A stretch of DNA of 64,000 nt from Dyadobacter sp. CY312 (GCF_021390535.1 NZ_JAJUXG010000009.1:248001-312000), one strand, 5' to 3'; positions 26,482 to 36,756 are shown, counted from the first letter of the stretch. Notes: a model not told the origin generated them from the letters alone. Numbers and translations are program-made.

Positions 26482-27243
26482 CTACATCTCAATAACCAAC
26501 CCATCATACGCAAGCCGTACATTCGCAGGAAGTTCCTTTTCCACATCCGCATGTTTGCCAAGCTTGTGGCTCATGTGAATAAGATAAGTTTGCGGTATAT
26601 TGAGTTTATCTATCAAATCCAGGGATTGTGACAGCGTAAAATGGGAAAGATGCGGTTCCTTCTGAAGTGTATCCAACACCAATACTCGTGATCCCTTAAT
26701 TTTTTCCTGCTCCTCTTCCGAGATAAAATTGGTATCTGTAATGTAGGTAAAGTCACCGATGCGATACCCAAAAACAGCAAGTTTGTGGTGCATCACCTCT
26801 ATTGGTGTAACGGATATCCCTTCAATTTCGAAAGGTCTGTTTTCTATAAAATGAAGTTCAAAATGCGGTACTCCTGGATAACGGTAGTCACCGAAAGCAT
26901 AAGCAAATTCCGTTCGGATCTGATTCAATACTGATTCTCTTCCAAACAACGGAATATCCCGTTGATTTTTATGGTTAAAAGCACGTATGTCGTCCAGGCC
27001 GGCTGTATGATCTTTGTGTTGATGCGTAAAAATAACGGCATCCAAGTCTCGCACACTCGCACGGAGCATTTGCTGACGAAAATCCGGGCCGGTATCAATT
27101 ATAAATGATTTTCCATTAACCTGAATCCAGACAGACGTTCGAAGTCTGTTGTCCCTGGGGTCAGATGAACGGCAAACGGCACAATCACAAGCAATAACTG
27201 GTATTCCTTGTGATGTGCCGGTTCCTAAAAAAGTAATCTTCAT
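26482..27243 (-). CDS. MBL-fold metal-dependent hydrolase (PhnP-like)
   Basis: This 253-residue metallo-beta-lactamase-fold protein starts MKITFLGTGTSQGIPVIACD. The Cys-x-x-Cys pair (Cys21 and Cys24) may be a structural zinc site, as in PhnP. The metal motif HQHKDH spans residues 74–79 (fit to HxHxDH), with a later HHKLAVFGYRIG and LIHMSHKLG. PhnP-type enzymes cleave cyclic phosphodiesters; the substrate here is unknown. It lies 5 nt after a response-regulator gene on the same strand, so the two form a pair. Confidence 0.88.
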   Translation of the reverse strand: MKITFLGTGTSQGIPVIACDCAVCRSSDPRDNRLRTSVWIQVNGKSFIIDTGPDFRQQMLRASVRDLDAVIFTHQHKDHTAGLDDIRAFNHKNQRDIPLFGRESVLNQIRTEFAYAFGDYRYPGVPHFELHFIENRPFEIEGISVTPIEVMHHKLAVFGYRIGDFTYITDTNFISEEEQEKIKGSRVLVLDTLQKEPHLSHFTLSQSLDLIDKLNIPQTYLIHMSHKLGKHADVEKELPANVRLAYDGLVIEM

Positions 27244-27248
27244 CCGGA

Positions 27249-27626
27249 TTATTCCGTCAAATGGGCCACCACTTCTACCAGGCGGTCAAAATTAAGTGGT
27301 TTCATAAGGGCATCATCAAAGCCTGCTTCTTTGAAATCCTCCTCCGAATAATTCTTTGCATTACCTGTTATCGCTACAATAGGTGTTTTCGCTTTTTTAA
27401 TATCCGACAATTTCCTGATGCTTCTCGCACATTCCATTCCGTCCATCACAGGCATATTGATGTCAAGCAAAATAATATCAAAATCTTCTTTTTCAAGGAG
27501 TTGCAACACTTGCTCTCCATTTTTCACCGAAGTGATTTCATAGTGCTGAAATTCCAGAATCTTCCTTGCCAGATTTTGAATTACTGAACTGTCTTCGGCA
27601 ATGAGTACTCGCTTTGTGTATGACAT
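27249..27626 (-). CDS. single-domain response regulator (CheY-like receiver)
   Basis: With the ATG at 27626 this 125-residue protein is only a receiver. It has the acidic pair in VLIAEDSS, the phosphoacceptor Asp55 in IILLDINMPVMDG, Thr in PIVAITGNA and Lys in ALMKPLNF. The open frame reaches 27677, but the first 17 residues (MPKLTLSNYQTQYLIHH) are atypical. No kinase gene is adjacent; the MBL hydrolase gene follows after 5 nt. It may feed a phosphorelay encoded elsewhere. Confidence 0.9.
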   Translation of the reverse strand: MSYTKRVLIAEDSSVIQNLARKILEFQHYEITSVKNGEQVLQLLEKEDFDIILLDINMPVMDGMECARSIRKLSDIKKAKTPIVAITGNAKNYSEEDFKEAGFDDALMKPLNFDRLVEVVAHLTE

Positions 27627-27815
27627 ATGATGAATCAGGTATTGTGTTTGATAATTTGATAAGGTCAATTTAGGCATATTTCATGCAAGAACACAAATGA
27701 ATGCGACTGCAAGTCCCAAAATTATTAAAAAAAGTAAATAAACGGTCTATACATTTTCAAACCAGGGTTTCGGATGTAAGTTTGTGGTTATTTTACCAAT
27801 TCATATTGAGCTGTC

Positions 27816-28466
27816 ATGTTTAAGAATAAAGTTATACGCTGGAGTACGATCGCCATGGTCATCGCCATCCTGGCCTATTTTGTTATAGAAAATTTTGGTG
27901 GTTCATCCACCGACGCCGAAGACATCGCTGTAACGCGTCCTCAGGAATATATTGAGAAAATTAACAAGGAACGTGCCGCCAAAGACGAACTCTTCCGTAC
28001 AGGAAAAGATTCTCCTATTGCTGATAAAGAGAGCTTTCATGGCCTGCATTACTTCAAAGTCAATCCTGAATACCGCGTTAAGGCCACCATTTCTCCTTAT
28101 ATGAAAGACGACAAGGAAATGATCGTCACCTACACGGACAGCACCTCCGAAAAATATGAACGATACGGTTATGCCAATTTCAAGATTAATGGTCAGGATC
28201 AAAAGCTTCTTCTTCTCAGAAATGAAAGTGTGATTTCTATTTTATTTCGGGATGAAACAAGCGGAAAAGAAACGTATGGCGGCGGGCGCTATCTCGACTA
28301 CCCGGTTTCTGAAATAAAAAACAACACCATCACACTTGACTTCAACAACGCATATAGTCCATATTGTGCCTATCAGCCTGACTACGCCTGCCCTGTTCCA
28401 CCCGCCGAAAATACCTTGCACATTCCCATTTGGGCAGGAGAACAAACCGAGGAAGGGGTTCATTAA
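27816..28466 (+). CDS. DUF1684 protein with N-terminal membrane anchor
   Basis: This 216-residue protein has one N-terminal hydrophobic helix (about 8–25, WSTIAMVIAILAYFVIENF) and then the DUF1684 domain. The domain contains YANFKINGQDQKLLLLRNES, TYGGGRYLDYP, and the hallmark FNNAYSPYCAYQPDYACPVP with an ENTLHIPIWAGE ending. The family is common in Bacteroidota and Actinobacteria and has no assigned function. It is likely exposed to the periplasm. No operon partner is visible. Confidence 0.88.
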   Translation: MFKNKVIRWSTIAMVIAILAYFVIENFGGSSTDAEDIAVTRPQEYIEKINKERAAKDELFRTGKDSPIADKESFHGLHYFKVNPEYRVKATISPYMKDDKEMIVTYTDSTSEKYERYGYANFKINGQDQKLLLLRNESVISILFRDETSGKETYGGGRYLDYPVSEIKNNTITLDFNNAYSPYCAYQPDYACPVPPAENTLHIPIWAGEQTEEGVH

Positions 28467-28555
28467 TCTATTGCAGAAGGAAAGAATTCGCGGGCTCGTT
28501 AAACAAAAAGTTTATCGACAAGCTGAGGTTTCAGTACTCTTCAAAGTTAAATCAC

Positions 28556-28563
28556 TAATTTTG
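28556..28563 (+). promoter_or_regulatory. −7 box of a pheT promoter
   Basis: TAATTTTG is an exact Bacteroidota −7 element. It lies 166 nt upstream of the pheT ATG, leaving a leader of about 160 nt that contains a 15-codon reading frame. The −33 element is weak (TTTC at 28529, 23-nt spacing). Confidence 0.4.
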
Positions 28564-28673
28564 TAAAGTGACGTTATTCCAATACCGGCACAAAGAATCG
28601 CTAAGCAAAAATATGTACGAGCCATTCTTATTTATTTAAAGTACCAAACAGAACATTATAACCATTACAAAGC

Positions 28674-28721
28674 ATGAGTGGCTGGTTGAAATTACCACTG
28701 CTCAGCGCGCTGTTTTTTTAA
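28674..28721 (+). CDS. candidate leader peptide upstream of pheT
   Basis: This 15-codon frame encodes MSGWLKLPLLSALFF and stops 7 nt before the pheT ATG. The last two codons are TTT TTT for phenylalanine and lie in a seven-T run. An AGTGG/CCACT stem (28677–28681 with 28694–28699 region) precedes them and the palindrome CAGCGCGCTG sits just before the T-run. The layout recalls the E. coli pheM leader upstream of pheST. The terminator-like stem is weak, so regulation by attenuation is a hypothesis. Confidence 0.35.
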   Translation: MSGWLKLPLLSALFF

Positions 28722-28728
28722 ATACCGC

Positions 28729-31143
28729 ATGAAAATTTCTTATAAGTGGCTTAAAGAATTAATTGAAATAACGGAAACTCCGGAGGAAATAGGAAATCTA
28801 TTGACCGCAACCGGGCTTGAAGTTGAAAGTATTGAAGAAGTTGAGTCTATCAGAGGCGGGCTCAAAGGAGTTGTTATTGGCGAAGTACTCACCTGCGAGA
28901 AACACCCCGAAGCCGATCGTCTCAAAATAACAACAGTAAATGTTGGTATGAGCGAGCCGCTGAACATTGTTTGCGGAGCTGCCAATGTAGCTGCCGGACA
29001 GAAAGTCATAGTTGCAACTGTTGGGGCGGTGCTTTATCCCGCGGGAAGCGAAGAGGCTCTTGTTCTCAAAAAATCCAAAATACGTGGTGCGCTGTCGGAA
29101 GGAATGATTTGTGCGGAAGATGAACTCGGTGTTGGAACATCTCACGCTGGCATCCTTGTTCTGGACACCGATTTACCTAATGGAACACCAGCAGCAGATT
29201 ATTTTGGTATTTCATCGGACTACCTTATAGAAATAGGATTAACACCCAACCGTGCAGATGCCGCTTCTCATTTTGGTGTTGCCCGCGATTTAAAAGCGGT
29301 TTTGGGAAGAGAAATAAACTTGCCTAACGTCGATGGTTTCAAAGTCACTGATCAGTCGCTGGCAATGACTGTAACTGTTGAAAACGAAGAAGCTTGTCCG
29401 CGATATACAGGTTTAACTATTTCAGGAATAAAAGTTGGAGATTCTCCGGAGTGGCTGAAACAAAAACTTCAGACTATAGGAATCCGTTCGATCAACAATA
29501 TCGTTGACATCACCAATTATATATGTCATGAGTTGGGGCAACCTATGCACGCATTCGATGCAGATAAAGTTACTGACAACAAAGTGATCATAAAAACGGT
29601 TGCGGCGGGTACTTCATTCGTAACGTTGGACGGACAGGAGCGCAAGCTTTCTGATTCAGATCTGATGATTTGTAATGCCGATTCACCGATGTGTATTGCC
29701 GGAGTATTTGGAGGAGCTGATTCCGGGGTAAGCCAAGAAACGACCTCAATATTTCTTGAATCTGCTTACTTCTCGCCAGTCTGGGTTAGGCGCACCGCAC
29801 AACGTTTCTCCTTGAAAACGGACTCTTCTTTCCGCTTCGAACGTGGTACGGATCCAAACATGCCGCTTTATGCATTAAAAAGAGCTGCATTACTAATTCA
29901 GGAAATAGCAGGTGGTTTTGTTTCTTCTGAAATAACCGACCTCTACCCTGCCCCGCTTGCTGATTTCAGAATTCCAATGAGTTACAGGAATATCGACAGG
30001 CTGATAGGAAAAGGTTTGGGTAATGAAAAAATTGAGCAGATCCTTACCGGGCTGGATATTAAAATTGAAGACAAAACTGAAACCGGTTTCACAGCCATTG
30101 TTCCTCCGTACCGTGTAGATGTTCAAAGAGAAGCCGATGTCATTGAGGAGATTTTAAGGATTTATGGTTTTGGACAGGTTGAGCTTTCAGAATCTCTTAG
30201 CTCTGATTACCTATCCGATTTCCCTGTTAATGACCCTGAGAAACTTCGCATGCGTGTGGCTGAATTACTCGCTGCCAATGGTTTTAACGAGATGATCAAC
30301 AACTCGCTTACCAAGCCGGAGTATGCCTCTCTCCTGGGAGAAGAGGCAACGGGCAGTACGGTAAAAATCCTGAATTACCTGAGTGAGGATCTTTCGGTGA
30401 TGCGTCAGTCCCTGGTTTTTTCCGGCCTTGAAGTGATTGGGTACAATATAAATCGCCGCCAACGCGATCTGAAACTATTTGAGTTTGGCAAAACCTACAA
30501 CCTTATCAATGGCAAATATTCAGAAAAGGAAAGACTGTCAGTTTTTCTTTCCGGAAATATTCAGGATGAGAGTTGGATAGAGAAATCAAAAGAAACGGTT
30601 TTCCATGATCTTGCTGGTATCGTTAGTAAGGTTCTGGCATCTATGAAGATTCGTAATACTGAAAAAGCTGAGGCCGACCCGACGATATTTCAATATGGAT
30701 TAAGCCTGACGGTCAATAAAAAACCTGTGGTAACTTTTGGCTTACTGAAATCCGTAATTACTAAAAAAACCGATGTCAAGGCACCTGTATTGTATGCTGA
30801 TTTTGACTGGGAATATATCCTGCGTCAATACGACTCTGCAGTTCAATACCGGGAGGTTTCCAAATTTCCGGAAGTAAGAAGAGACCTGTCTCTTGTTGTT
30901 GATAAAAAAGTAACTTTTGAAGAGTTACGTCAGGTAGCTTATAGAACTGAGAAACAGCTTCTACGCGCCGTGAATGTTTTTGACGTTTACGAAGGCGCAA
31001 ATCTGGAAGGTCGAAAATCCTATTCCATCAGCTTTATTTTGCAGGACGATCAGCAAACACTTACGGATAAAGTGATCGACAAATCGATGTCCAAACTTAT
31101 CTCTGCTTACGAAAGAGAGCTTAATGCCGTTATAAGAAAATAG
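28729..31143 (+). CDS. pheT: phenylalanyl-tRNA synthetase beta subunit
   Basis: This 804-residue protein has the bacterial PheT order. The N-terminal EMAP-like tRNA-binding domain (about 40–150; GVVIGEVLTCEKHPEADRLK) comes first. B3/B4 editing (GLTPNRADAASHFGVARDLK, YICHELGQPMHAFDADKV), the B5 domain, the synthetase-like core (KLFEFGKTYNLINGKYSEKE) and a C-terminal anticodon-binding FDX-ACB domain (FPEVRRDLSLVVDKKVTFEE) follow. Length is normal. pheS is not in the window, as is usual in Bacteroidota. Two cell-division-like genes follow on the same strand. Confidence 0.97.
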   Translation: MKISYKWLKELIEITETPEEIGNLLTATGLEVESIEEVESIRGGLKGVVIGEVLTCEKHPEADRLKITTVNVGMSEPLNIVCGAANVAAGQKVIVATVGAVLYPAGSEEALVLKKSKIRGALSEGMICAEDELGVGTSHAGILVLDTDLPNGTPAADYFGISSDYLIEIGLTPNRADAASHFGVARDLKAVLGREINLPNVDGFKVTDQSLAMTVTVENEEACPRYTGLTISGIKVGDSPEWLKQKLQTIGIRSINNIVDITNYICHELGQPMHAFDADKVTDNKVIIKTVAAGTSFVTLDGQERKLSDSDLMICNADSPMCIAGVFGGADSGVSQETTSIFLESAYFSPVWVRRTAQRFSLKTDSSFRFERGTDPNMPLYALKRAALLIQEIAGGFVSSEITDLYPAPLADFRIPMSYRNIDRLIGKGLGNEKIEQILTGLDIKIEDKTETGFTAIVPPYRVDVQREADVIEEILRIYGFGQVELSESLSSDYLSDFPVNDPEKLRMRVAELLAANGFNEMINNSLTKPEYASLLGEEATGSTVKILNYLSEDLSVMRQSLVFSGLEVIGYNINRRQRDLKLFEFGKTYNLINGKYSEKERLSVFLSGNIQDESWIEKSKETVFHDLAGIVSKVLASMKIRNTEKAEADPTIFQYGLSLTVNKKPVVTFGLLKSVITKKTDVKAPVLYADFDWEYILRQYDSAVQYREVSKFPEVRRDLSLVVDKKVTFEELRQVAYRTEKQLLRAVNVFDVYEGANLEGRKSYSISFILQDDQQTLTDKVIDKSMSKLISAYERELNAVIRK

Positions 31144-31251
31144 AAAAGCTGAGTTTGAAACACTCGGCTTTTATAAAGCACGTGTAATTTATAAAACATT
31201 CCTTACCTGAGTACCAGAAAAGCCCGACACCCCACAAACCTGAATTAAGAA

Positions 31252-31596
31252 ATGGAAAGGAGCAGTACACGCATCATTGAACACAAATTGGCTGATTTAG
31301 AGAAGCGATTAGAAATTCTTATCAATACAAAAGAGAATCTAACTTGGTCAGTGTCAGAATTGCAGCGTGAAAATGCAGAACTCCGGTTGTCCAACATTCA
31401 ACTCAAGGAAGAAGCTAAGGAAACAAAGAAAAAATACAGTACTTTAGAAAAAGACTTTAATAAGTCTAAAAGTTTCGCTAAAATTGTCTCTAGTAAACTG
31501 ACACCAACAGGCGGATTAGCCGAACTGAAAGACTCAGTTGAACGATATATACAAGAGATCGATAAGTGCATAGAAATGCTTGAAGATACCTTATGA
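31252..31596 (+). CDS. short coiled-coil protein, partner of ZapA gene
   Basis: This 114-residue protein is a coiled coil for most of its length (about 8–75; heptads in LADLEKRLEILINTKENLTW and ENAELRLSNIQLKEEAKETK). A short C-terminal amphipathic segment follows. Its stop overlaps the zapA start by 4 nt (ATGA), so the two are translationally coupled. By size and position it could be a ZapB-like divisome factor, but sequence alone does not show homology. Confidence 0.75.
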   Translation: MERSSTRIIEHKLADLEKRLEILINTKENLTWSVSELQRENAELRLSNIQLKEEAKETKKKYSTLEKDFNKSKSFAKIVSSKLTPTGGLAELKDSVERYIQEIDKCIEMLEDTL

Positions 31597-31904
31597 AAAA
31601 AAATAACATACCTAATCCTGATGTTTCTGTCTTTATAAAACTGCTGGACAGAGGCTTCAAGCTGAGCGTACCGGCTGATCAGGAAAAATATTACAGGGAT
31701 GGCTATGAGGTATTCATGGAGCGTGTAAAGCAGCATAAATCAAAGGCAAAAGGATACGACGATATTGAGGCAATGGGCCTTACGGCAATAGAATGTATGG
31801 TTGCTTTGCAACGGATTCGTGAGCAAATGGATGGCTTGGTTGAAGCATTTCAGGACAGAATAGAAAAGCTGGATGCCGCAGTTGCTAACGCTATTGAAAA
31901 CTAA
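31593..31904 (+). CDS. zapA: cell division protein ZapA
   Basis: This 103-residue protein has the ZapA fold: an N-terminal beta region (DVSVFIKLLDRGFKLSVPAD), the EKYYRDGYEVFMERVKQHKS helix, and a long C-terminal dimerisation helix (YDDIEAMGLTAIECMVALQR onward). ZapA cross-links FtsZ filaments at mid-cell. It lies between the coiled-coil gene and rny, a common Bacteroidota neighbourhood. Confidence 0.88.
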   Translation: MKKNNIPNPDVSVFIKLLDRGFKLSVPADQEKYYRDGYEVFMERVKQHKSKAKGYDDIEAMGLTAIECMVALQRIREQMDGLVEAFQDRIEKLDAAVANAIEN

Positions 31905-32064
31905 TATTGTGATTTCGCATGAATCATAATATTAAAACCAACCGCTTATATCGGAATATTTTTAGTTAAATTCTTCTTATAATATCTTTCAACAGAAACA
32001 CGTTCGGCATTTTTACACTGCTGTAGTCGGTCACAACCCAACTATTTTGTAACCATTACATAAA

Positions 32065-33636
32065 ATGCCAGATTCATCAATTTTCATTGTCCTCTTATCC
32101 GACATCATCGCTGTAGGTGTCGGTGTTTTTGCAGGTAAATACATTTTCCAGAAGTCCTTTGATCAAAAAGAAAAAGAAGCGCAGGATCGTGCATCAGAAA
32201 TTTTACGCAATGCCGAAAATTCTGCTGAGAACATCAAAAAAGATCGGATACTGGAAGCCAAAGAAAAATACCTGCGCCTGAAATCGGAGTTTGAAGAAGA
32301 TGCCAACAAGAAAAGAGTCATCCTACAGACGAATGAGCAGAAGCTTAAACAGCGCGAACAAAGCCTTAATCAGACCGTTGAGCAGAACAAAAAACGCGAA
32401 AACGAGCTTGAAGGATTGAAAACCAATCTTTCTCAGCAGATAGAAGCGGCTGCTAAAAAACGTGAAGAGGCAGAAAAATCTCTTCAACAGCAAGTTACGC
32501 AACTAGAGAAAATTGCAAATCTTACTGCCGATCAGGCACGCGAACAACTTGTTGATGCACTAAAAGCAGAGGCCGACACAAGAGCGGGATCGTACGTTAA
32601 GAGTGCCATGGAAGAAGCACGTCTTACGGCAACGAAGGAAGCGAAAAAGATCGTTATCGAAACCATTCAGCGTACAGCTGCGGAACATGCTATTGAAAAC
32701 TGTGTATCTGTTTTCAATATCGAAAATGACGATATAAAGGGTAAAATCATTGGTCGCGAAGGAAGAAACATTCGTGCTTTGGAAGCAGCAACGGGAGTTG
32801 AGATCATCGTTGATGATACTCCGGAAGCAATTGTTATCTCAGGATTTGATCCTGTTCGTCGCGAAATAGCCCGTCTTGCTTTGCACCGTTTGGTACAGGA
32901 TGGCCGTATCCACCCTGCACGTATTGAAGAAGTGGTAGCTAAAACACGTAAGAACATTGATGATGAAATCGTAGAAATCGGTGAACGTACTGTAATCGAC
33001 ATGGGTATTCACGGGCTACATCCGGAGCTTGTAAAAATGATAGGTCGCATGCGATTCCGTTCATCTTATGGTCAAAACCTGCTGCAACACTCCCGTGAAG
33101 TTGCAAAACTTTGTGCAACCATGGCTGCTGAACTTGGACTCAATACCAAACTGGCTAAAAGAGCGGGACTATTACACGATATTGGTAAAGTGTGGCCAGA
33201 AGAATCTGACCTTCCACACGCAATATTGGGAATGGAACTTGCAAAAAAATACAAAGAGAATCCGGAAGTTTGTAATGCAATCGGAGCTCACCACGATGAA
33301 ATCGAGATGACAAGCATGTTATCTCCGATCATTCAGGTTTGTGATGCAATCTCAGGTTCACGCCCGGGTGCCCGTCGCGAGATGATGGAATCTTACATTC
33401 AGCGTTTGCGTGACCTTGAAAATATGGCACTTTCGTTCGATGGTGTAGAAAAATGTTATGCGATACAGGCTGGCCGCGAGTTGCGCGTCATTATTGATGC
33501 AGACAATGTATCTGATGAAAAAGCTGGAATGCTTTCATTTGATATTTCTCAAAAAATTGAAAAAGAAATGCAGTATCCTGGACAAATTAAAATCACAGTG
33601 ATACGAGAAATGCGCTCTGTTGCGTATGCGCGTTAA
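32065..33636 (+). CDS. rny: ribonuclease Y
   Basis: This 523-residue endoribonuclease has an N-terminal membrane helix ([20 protein letters not shown]). A long charged coiled coil (about 30–200), a KH domain ([20 protein letters not shown]) and an HD hydrolase domain ([30 protein letters not shown]) follow. RNase Y starts bulk mRNA decay at the membrane. The final [20 protein letters not shown] is the family-typical C-terminus. The next gene, a MoxR-like ATPase, starts 15 nt later. Confidence 0.96.
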   Translation: MPDSSIFIVLLSDIIAVGVGVFAGKYIFQKSFDQKEKEAQDRASEILRNAENSAENIKKDRILEAKEKYLRLKSEFEEDANKKRVILQTNEQKLKQREQSLNQTVEQNKKRENELEGLKTNLSQQIEAAAKKREEAEKSLQQQVTQLEKIANLTADQAREQLVDALKAEADTRAGSYVKSAMEEARLTATKEAKKIVIETIQRTAAEHAIENCVSVFNIENDDIKGKIIGREGRNIRALEAATGVEIIVDDTPEAIVISGFDPVRREIARLALHRLVQDGRIHPARIEEVVAKTRKNIDDEIVEIGERTVIDMGIHGLHPELVKMIGRMRFRSSYGQNLLQHSREVAKLCATMAAELGLNTKLAKRAGLLHDIGKVWPEESDLPHAILGMELAKKYKENPEVCNAIGAHHDEIEMTSMLSPIIQVCDAISGSRPGARREMMESYIQRLRDLENMALSFDGVEKCYAIQAGRELRVIIDADNVSDEKAGMLSFDISQKIEKEMQYPGQIKITVIREMRSVAYAR

Positions 33637-33651
33637 TCCAACCAAACTTCA

Positions 33652-35187
33652 ATGACTTACTCAAAGCTTACTAGTGCGGAGCGGTTGAACATTCAATCTC
33701 TTGGTGAATTGAAAAAAGCAGGTTATGAATCCCGTTCCATTAAACAGGAGTTACGCGACAACCTGATTGAGAAGATTAAAAGTAAAGAAACTGTTTTCCC
33801 GGGTATTTGGGGATATGAAGAAACTGTAATTCCTGACGTAGAACGTGCGATATTGTCCATGCACAATATCAATTTTTTAGGACTCCGTGGACAAGCAAAA
33901 ACACGGATCGCCAGAATGATGGTAAACTTGCTGGACGAATATATTCCATACGTTAAGGATTCTGAGTTACATGACGATCCGTTGCTTCCGCTATCGCGTT
34001 TTGCGAAAGACGATATAGCTGAACATGGAGATTTAACAAAAATTGCCTGGCTGCATCGCAGTGAGCGCTACACAGAAAAACTGGCAACACCAGACGTTTC
34101 GGTAGCCGATTTGATCGGTGATGTGGATCCCATTAAAGCAGCTACATTGAAGTTGCCTTATTCAGATGAGCGCGTTATTCATTACGGACTGATTCCCCGT
34201 TCACACAGAGGTATCTTTGTGATCAACGAATTGCCTGACTTGCAAGCCAGAATTCAGGTAGCACTTTTCAATATTTTACAGGAAGGTGATATTCAGATAC
34301 GTGGATTTAAGCTTCGTTTGCCATTGGACATCCAATTTGTGTTTACAGCGAATCCGGAGGATTACACGAACCGAGGCAGCATTGTGACACCGCTTAAAGA
34401 TCGTATCGAAAGCCAGATTGTTACGCATTATCCTAAAACGCTGGAAACAGGAAGAAAGATAACAGAACAGGAAGCTGTAATAAAGCAAGGGCAAAAAGAA
34501 GCAGTTGTTGTCAATGATCTTGTCAAGACGTTGATCGAACAAATCGCTTTTGAAGCAAGAGAAAGTGAATATGTTGATAGTAAAAGTGGCGTTTCTGCCA
34601 GACTTACAATATCTGCATATGAAACTTTATTAAGCACCGCGGAACGAAGAGGACTTATTAATGGAGAAGACACTACCTACGTTCGGATTTCTGATTTGTA
34701 TGGTGTCGTTTCATCCATATGCGGAAAAGTAGAGTTGGTATATGAGGGTGAAGTGGAAGGACCAGTTATTGTGGCTCAAAACCTGATAGGTAAAGCCATC
34801 AGAACCCAGTTTCTAAACTTCTTCCCGGATCCTGAAAAGTCGAAAAAGAGCAAAATCAATCCTTACGCGAAGGTTATAGAATGGTTTGGCGCTGGAAATG
34901 AAATGGAGATGATTGGCGATATGACCGACAGGGAATACACTGCCAGACTGAATACCATTGACGGCCTTGACGATTTTGTAGATATGCTCAGTGCTTATGG
35001 CAGTCCAAGTGAGAAACTATTCATGATGGAATTTGCCTTACACGGTATGGCAGAATTCTCGCTGATCGGAAAACAATCATTGGATCAGGGTATGAAATTC
35101 CAGGATTTGGTAAGCAGTATGTTTTCCGGACCGGATGATGAAGATTTTGATTTTGAAGAAGATGATGATGACAGCAAACCTTTTTAA
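33652..35187 (+). CDS. MoxR/magnesium-chelatase-like AAA ATPase
   Basis: This 511-residue AAA+ protein has a Walker A GLRGQAKT at residues 77–84 (Ala before the Lys, as in MoxR/RavA ATPases) and the Mg-chelatase-like HYGLIPRSHRGIFVINELPD Walker B region. It also has FVFTANPEDYTNRGSIVTPL and TISAYETLLSTAERRG-like sensor helices, and an acidic tail ending DFEEDDDDSKPF. MoxR ATPases usually work with VWA-domain proteins to remodel clients. The likely partner, the VWA protein at 63,083–64,000, is about 28 kb away. It follows rny by 15 nt and ends before a strong terminator. Confidence 0.85.
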   Translation: MTYSKLTSAERLNIQSLGELKKAGYESRSIKQELRDNLIEKIKSKETVFPGIWGYEETVIPDVERAILSMHNINFLGLRGQAKTRIARMMVNLLDEYIPYVKDSELHDDPLLPLSRFAKDDIAEHGDLTKIAWLHRSERYTEKLATPDVSVADLIGDVDPIKAATLKLPYSDERVIHYGLIPRSHRGIFVINELPDLQARIQVALFNILQEGDIQIRGFKLRLPLDIQFVFTANPEDYTNRGSIVTPLKDRIESQIVTHYPKTLETGRKITEQEAVIKQGQKEAVVVNDLVKTLIEQIAFEARESEYVDSKSGVSARLTISAYETLLSTAERRGLINGEDTTYVRISDLYGVVSSICGKVELVYEGEVEGPVIVAQNLIGKAIRTQFLNFFPDPEKSKKSKINPYAKVIEWFGAGNEMEMIGDMTDREYTARLNTIDGLDDFVDMLSAYGSPSEKLFMMEFALHGMAEFSLIGKQSLDQGMKFQDLVSSMFSGPDDEDFDFEEDDDDSKPF

Positions 35188-35216
35188 GTTTTGTTGACGT
35201 TTCTCAATTGATATAT

Positions 35217-35254
35217 AAAGTAAAATGCCTCCGATTTGGGAGGCATTTTACTTT
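35217..35254. terminator. bidirectional terminator between AAA ATPase gene and recA
   Basis: A perfect 16-bp stem (AAAGTAAAATGCCTCC 35217–35232, GGAGGCATTTTACTTT 35239–35254) has a six-base GATTTG loop. A-runs and T-runs lie inside the arms, so it can stop both convergent transcripts. Confidence 0.88.
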
Positions 35255-35271
35255 TAAACTCATTCTGAATA

Positions 35272-36342
35272 TTATTCAGGAGAACCTTCGTCCTTAATGT
35301 TTGGTTCACTGGTGTCGATCAGAGAATCAGGCTCGTTGTTCACCTTTGCACGTACTTTTGCTTCCAATTCATCCATCAATTCCGGATTGTCCTTAATAAG
35401 CGCTTTCACTGCATCGCGGCCTTGTCCTAGTCTGTTTCCGTCGTAGCTAAACCAAGATCCTGCCTTTTTAACGATATCCAGTTCAACAGCAAGGTCAATG
35501 ATCTCTCCCACTTTGGAAATTCCTTCTCCGTACATGATATCGAACTCCACCACTTTGAAAGGAGGTGCTACTTTATTTTTTACCACTTTCACACGAGTAC
35601 GGTTACCAAGAATCGCATCAGCACTTTCTTTGATCTGCCCTACTCTACGAATATCCAAACGAACCGAAGCATAGTATTTCAATGCATTACCACCCGTTGT
35701 TGTTTCAGGGTTACCAAACATCACACCGATTTTTTCACGAAGCTGGTTGATGAATATACAGCAGCATCCTGTTTTATTGATAACACCGGTAAGTTTTCTA
35801 AGTGCCTGAGACATCAAACGAGCCTGTAAACCCATTTTGCTGTCTCCCATTTCGCCTTCGAGCTCAGCACGTGGTACCAATGCAGCCACGGAGTCGATCA
35901 CGATAATGTCAACAGCTCCACTGCTGATCAAATGTTCAGCGATTTCAAGTGCTTGCTCACCGCTGTCTGGCTGAGAAATCAACAAATTACTTGTGTCAAT
36001 GCCGAGTTTCTCTGCATAAGAGCGATCGAATGCATGTTCCGCATCAATGAATGCTGCAAGTCCTCCTCTTTTTTGAGCTTCCGCGATGCAATGCATTGAT
36101 AAGGTCGTTTTACCAGAAGATTCCGGTCCATATATTTCAACTACACGTCCGCGTGGAACTCCTCCTACTCCCAAAGCAAGATCCAATCCAAGTGAGCCAG
36201 TAGAGATAACCGGGATGTCCAATACCTTCGTATCACTCAGACGCATTACTGTACCCTTTCCGTAGGTTTTATCTAACTTTTCGAGCGTCGTTTGTAGTGC
36301 TTTTAATTTGTTTTCTTTGTCGGTTGTTGCTGGTGCTGCCAT
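35272..36342 (-). CDS. recA: recombinase RecA
   Basis: This 356-residue protein has Walker A GPESSGKT at 72–79, the [18 protein letters not shown] region, the [18 protein letters not shown] L2 segment and a C-terminal acidic tail ([17 protein letters not shown]). It forms ATP-driven filaments on single-stranded DNA for recombination and the SOS response. Length is normal. A −7 box stands about 190 nt upstream; no LexA-type operator is recognised. Confidence 0.97.
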   Translation of the reverse strand: MAAPATTDKENKLKALQTTLEKLDKTYGKGTVMRLSDTKVLDIPVISTGSLGLDLALGVGGVPRGRVVEIYGPESSGKTTLSMHCIAEAQKRGGLAAFIDAEHAFDRSYAEKLGIDTSNLLISQPDSGEQALEIAEHLISSGAVDIIVIDSVAALVPRAELEGEMGDSKMGLQARLMSQALRKLTGVINKTGCCCIFINQLREKIGVMFGNPETTTGGNALKYYASVRLDIRRVGQIKESADAILGNRTRVKVVKNKVAPPFKVVEFDIMYGEGISKVGEIIDLAVELDIVKKAGSWFSYDGNRLGQGRDAVKALIKDNPELMDELEAKVRAKVNNEPDSLIDTSEPNIKDEGSPE

Positions 36343-36756
36343 ACTTTAAAAAAAGTAACTTGTTTATGTACATTAAAGGTTGTGTGACAAATCCGCTCAC
36401 TTGTGGCGCCTTCACTTATGTAAATTTAACCCATTTGTGTTAAATCTGAAATGTATTTTGACATATCTGTATACTGTTTAAGATACAGCCTGTTAACACC
36501 TCAAATCTTCCGAGCGATAATATCAGTAACAAAGATATGATATTAATTGTATCAAAATAAAACTTGTTCAAAATTATTTTTGCCTGACTTTGAAGTTATT
36601 TCATTCCTCTAATCTCCAATGCTACAGAGCTTAGGTTATACTTACAATGTAAGTTTTACGGTAAAAGCCATATTCAAAACTGATCATTATCATCAATCCC
36701 TAAGTGACCTGAAAATAACTTTGCAGCAATACAGAAATCGTCAGTACACGTCTTTT
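36343..36756. other. intergenic region between recA and the desaturase gene
   Basis: This 414-base AT-rich stretch separates the divergent recA and desaturase genes when the shorter desaturase start is used. It holds an exact −7 box for recA (minus strand TATCTTTG, 36537–36530) and one for the desaturase (TATTTTTG, 36575–36582), but neither has a clean −33 element. An in-frame ATG at 36619 could extend the desaturase upstream. No RNA gene or terminator was seen. Confidence 0.5.

Noticed and set aside
28467..28728. T-box riboswitch or tRNA before pheT
   Set aside because: No T-box core sequence or cloverleaf can be built; only the small leader frame is noteworthy.
31905..32064. 6S RNA between zapA and rny
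   Set aside because: 6S RNA often follows zapA in proteobacteria, but this 160-nt gap shows no long bulged hairpin that I can support.
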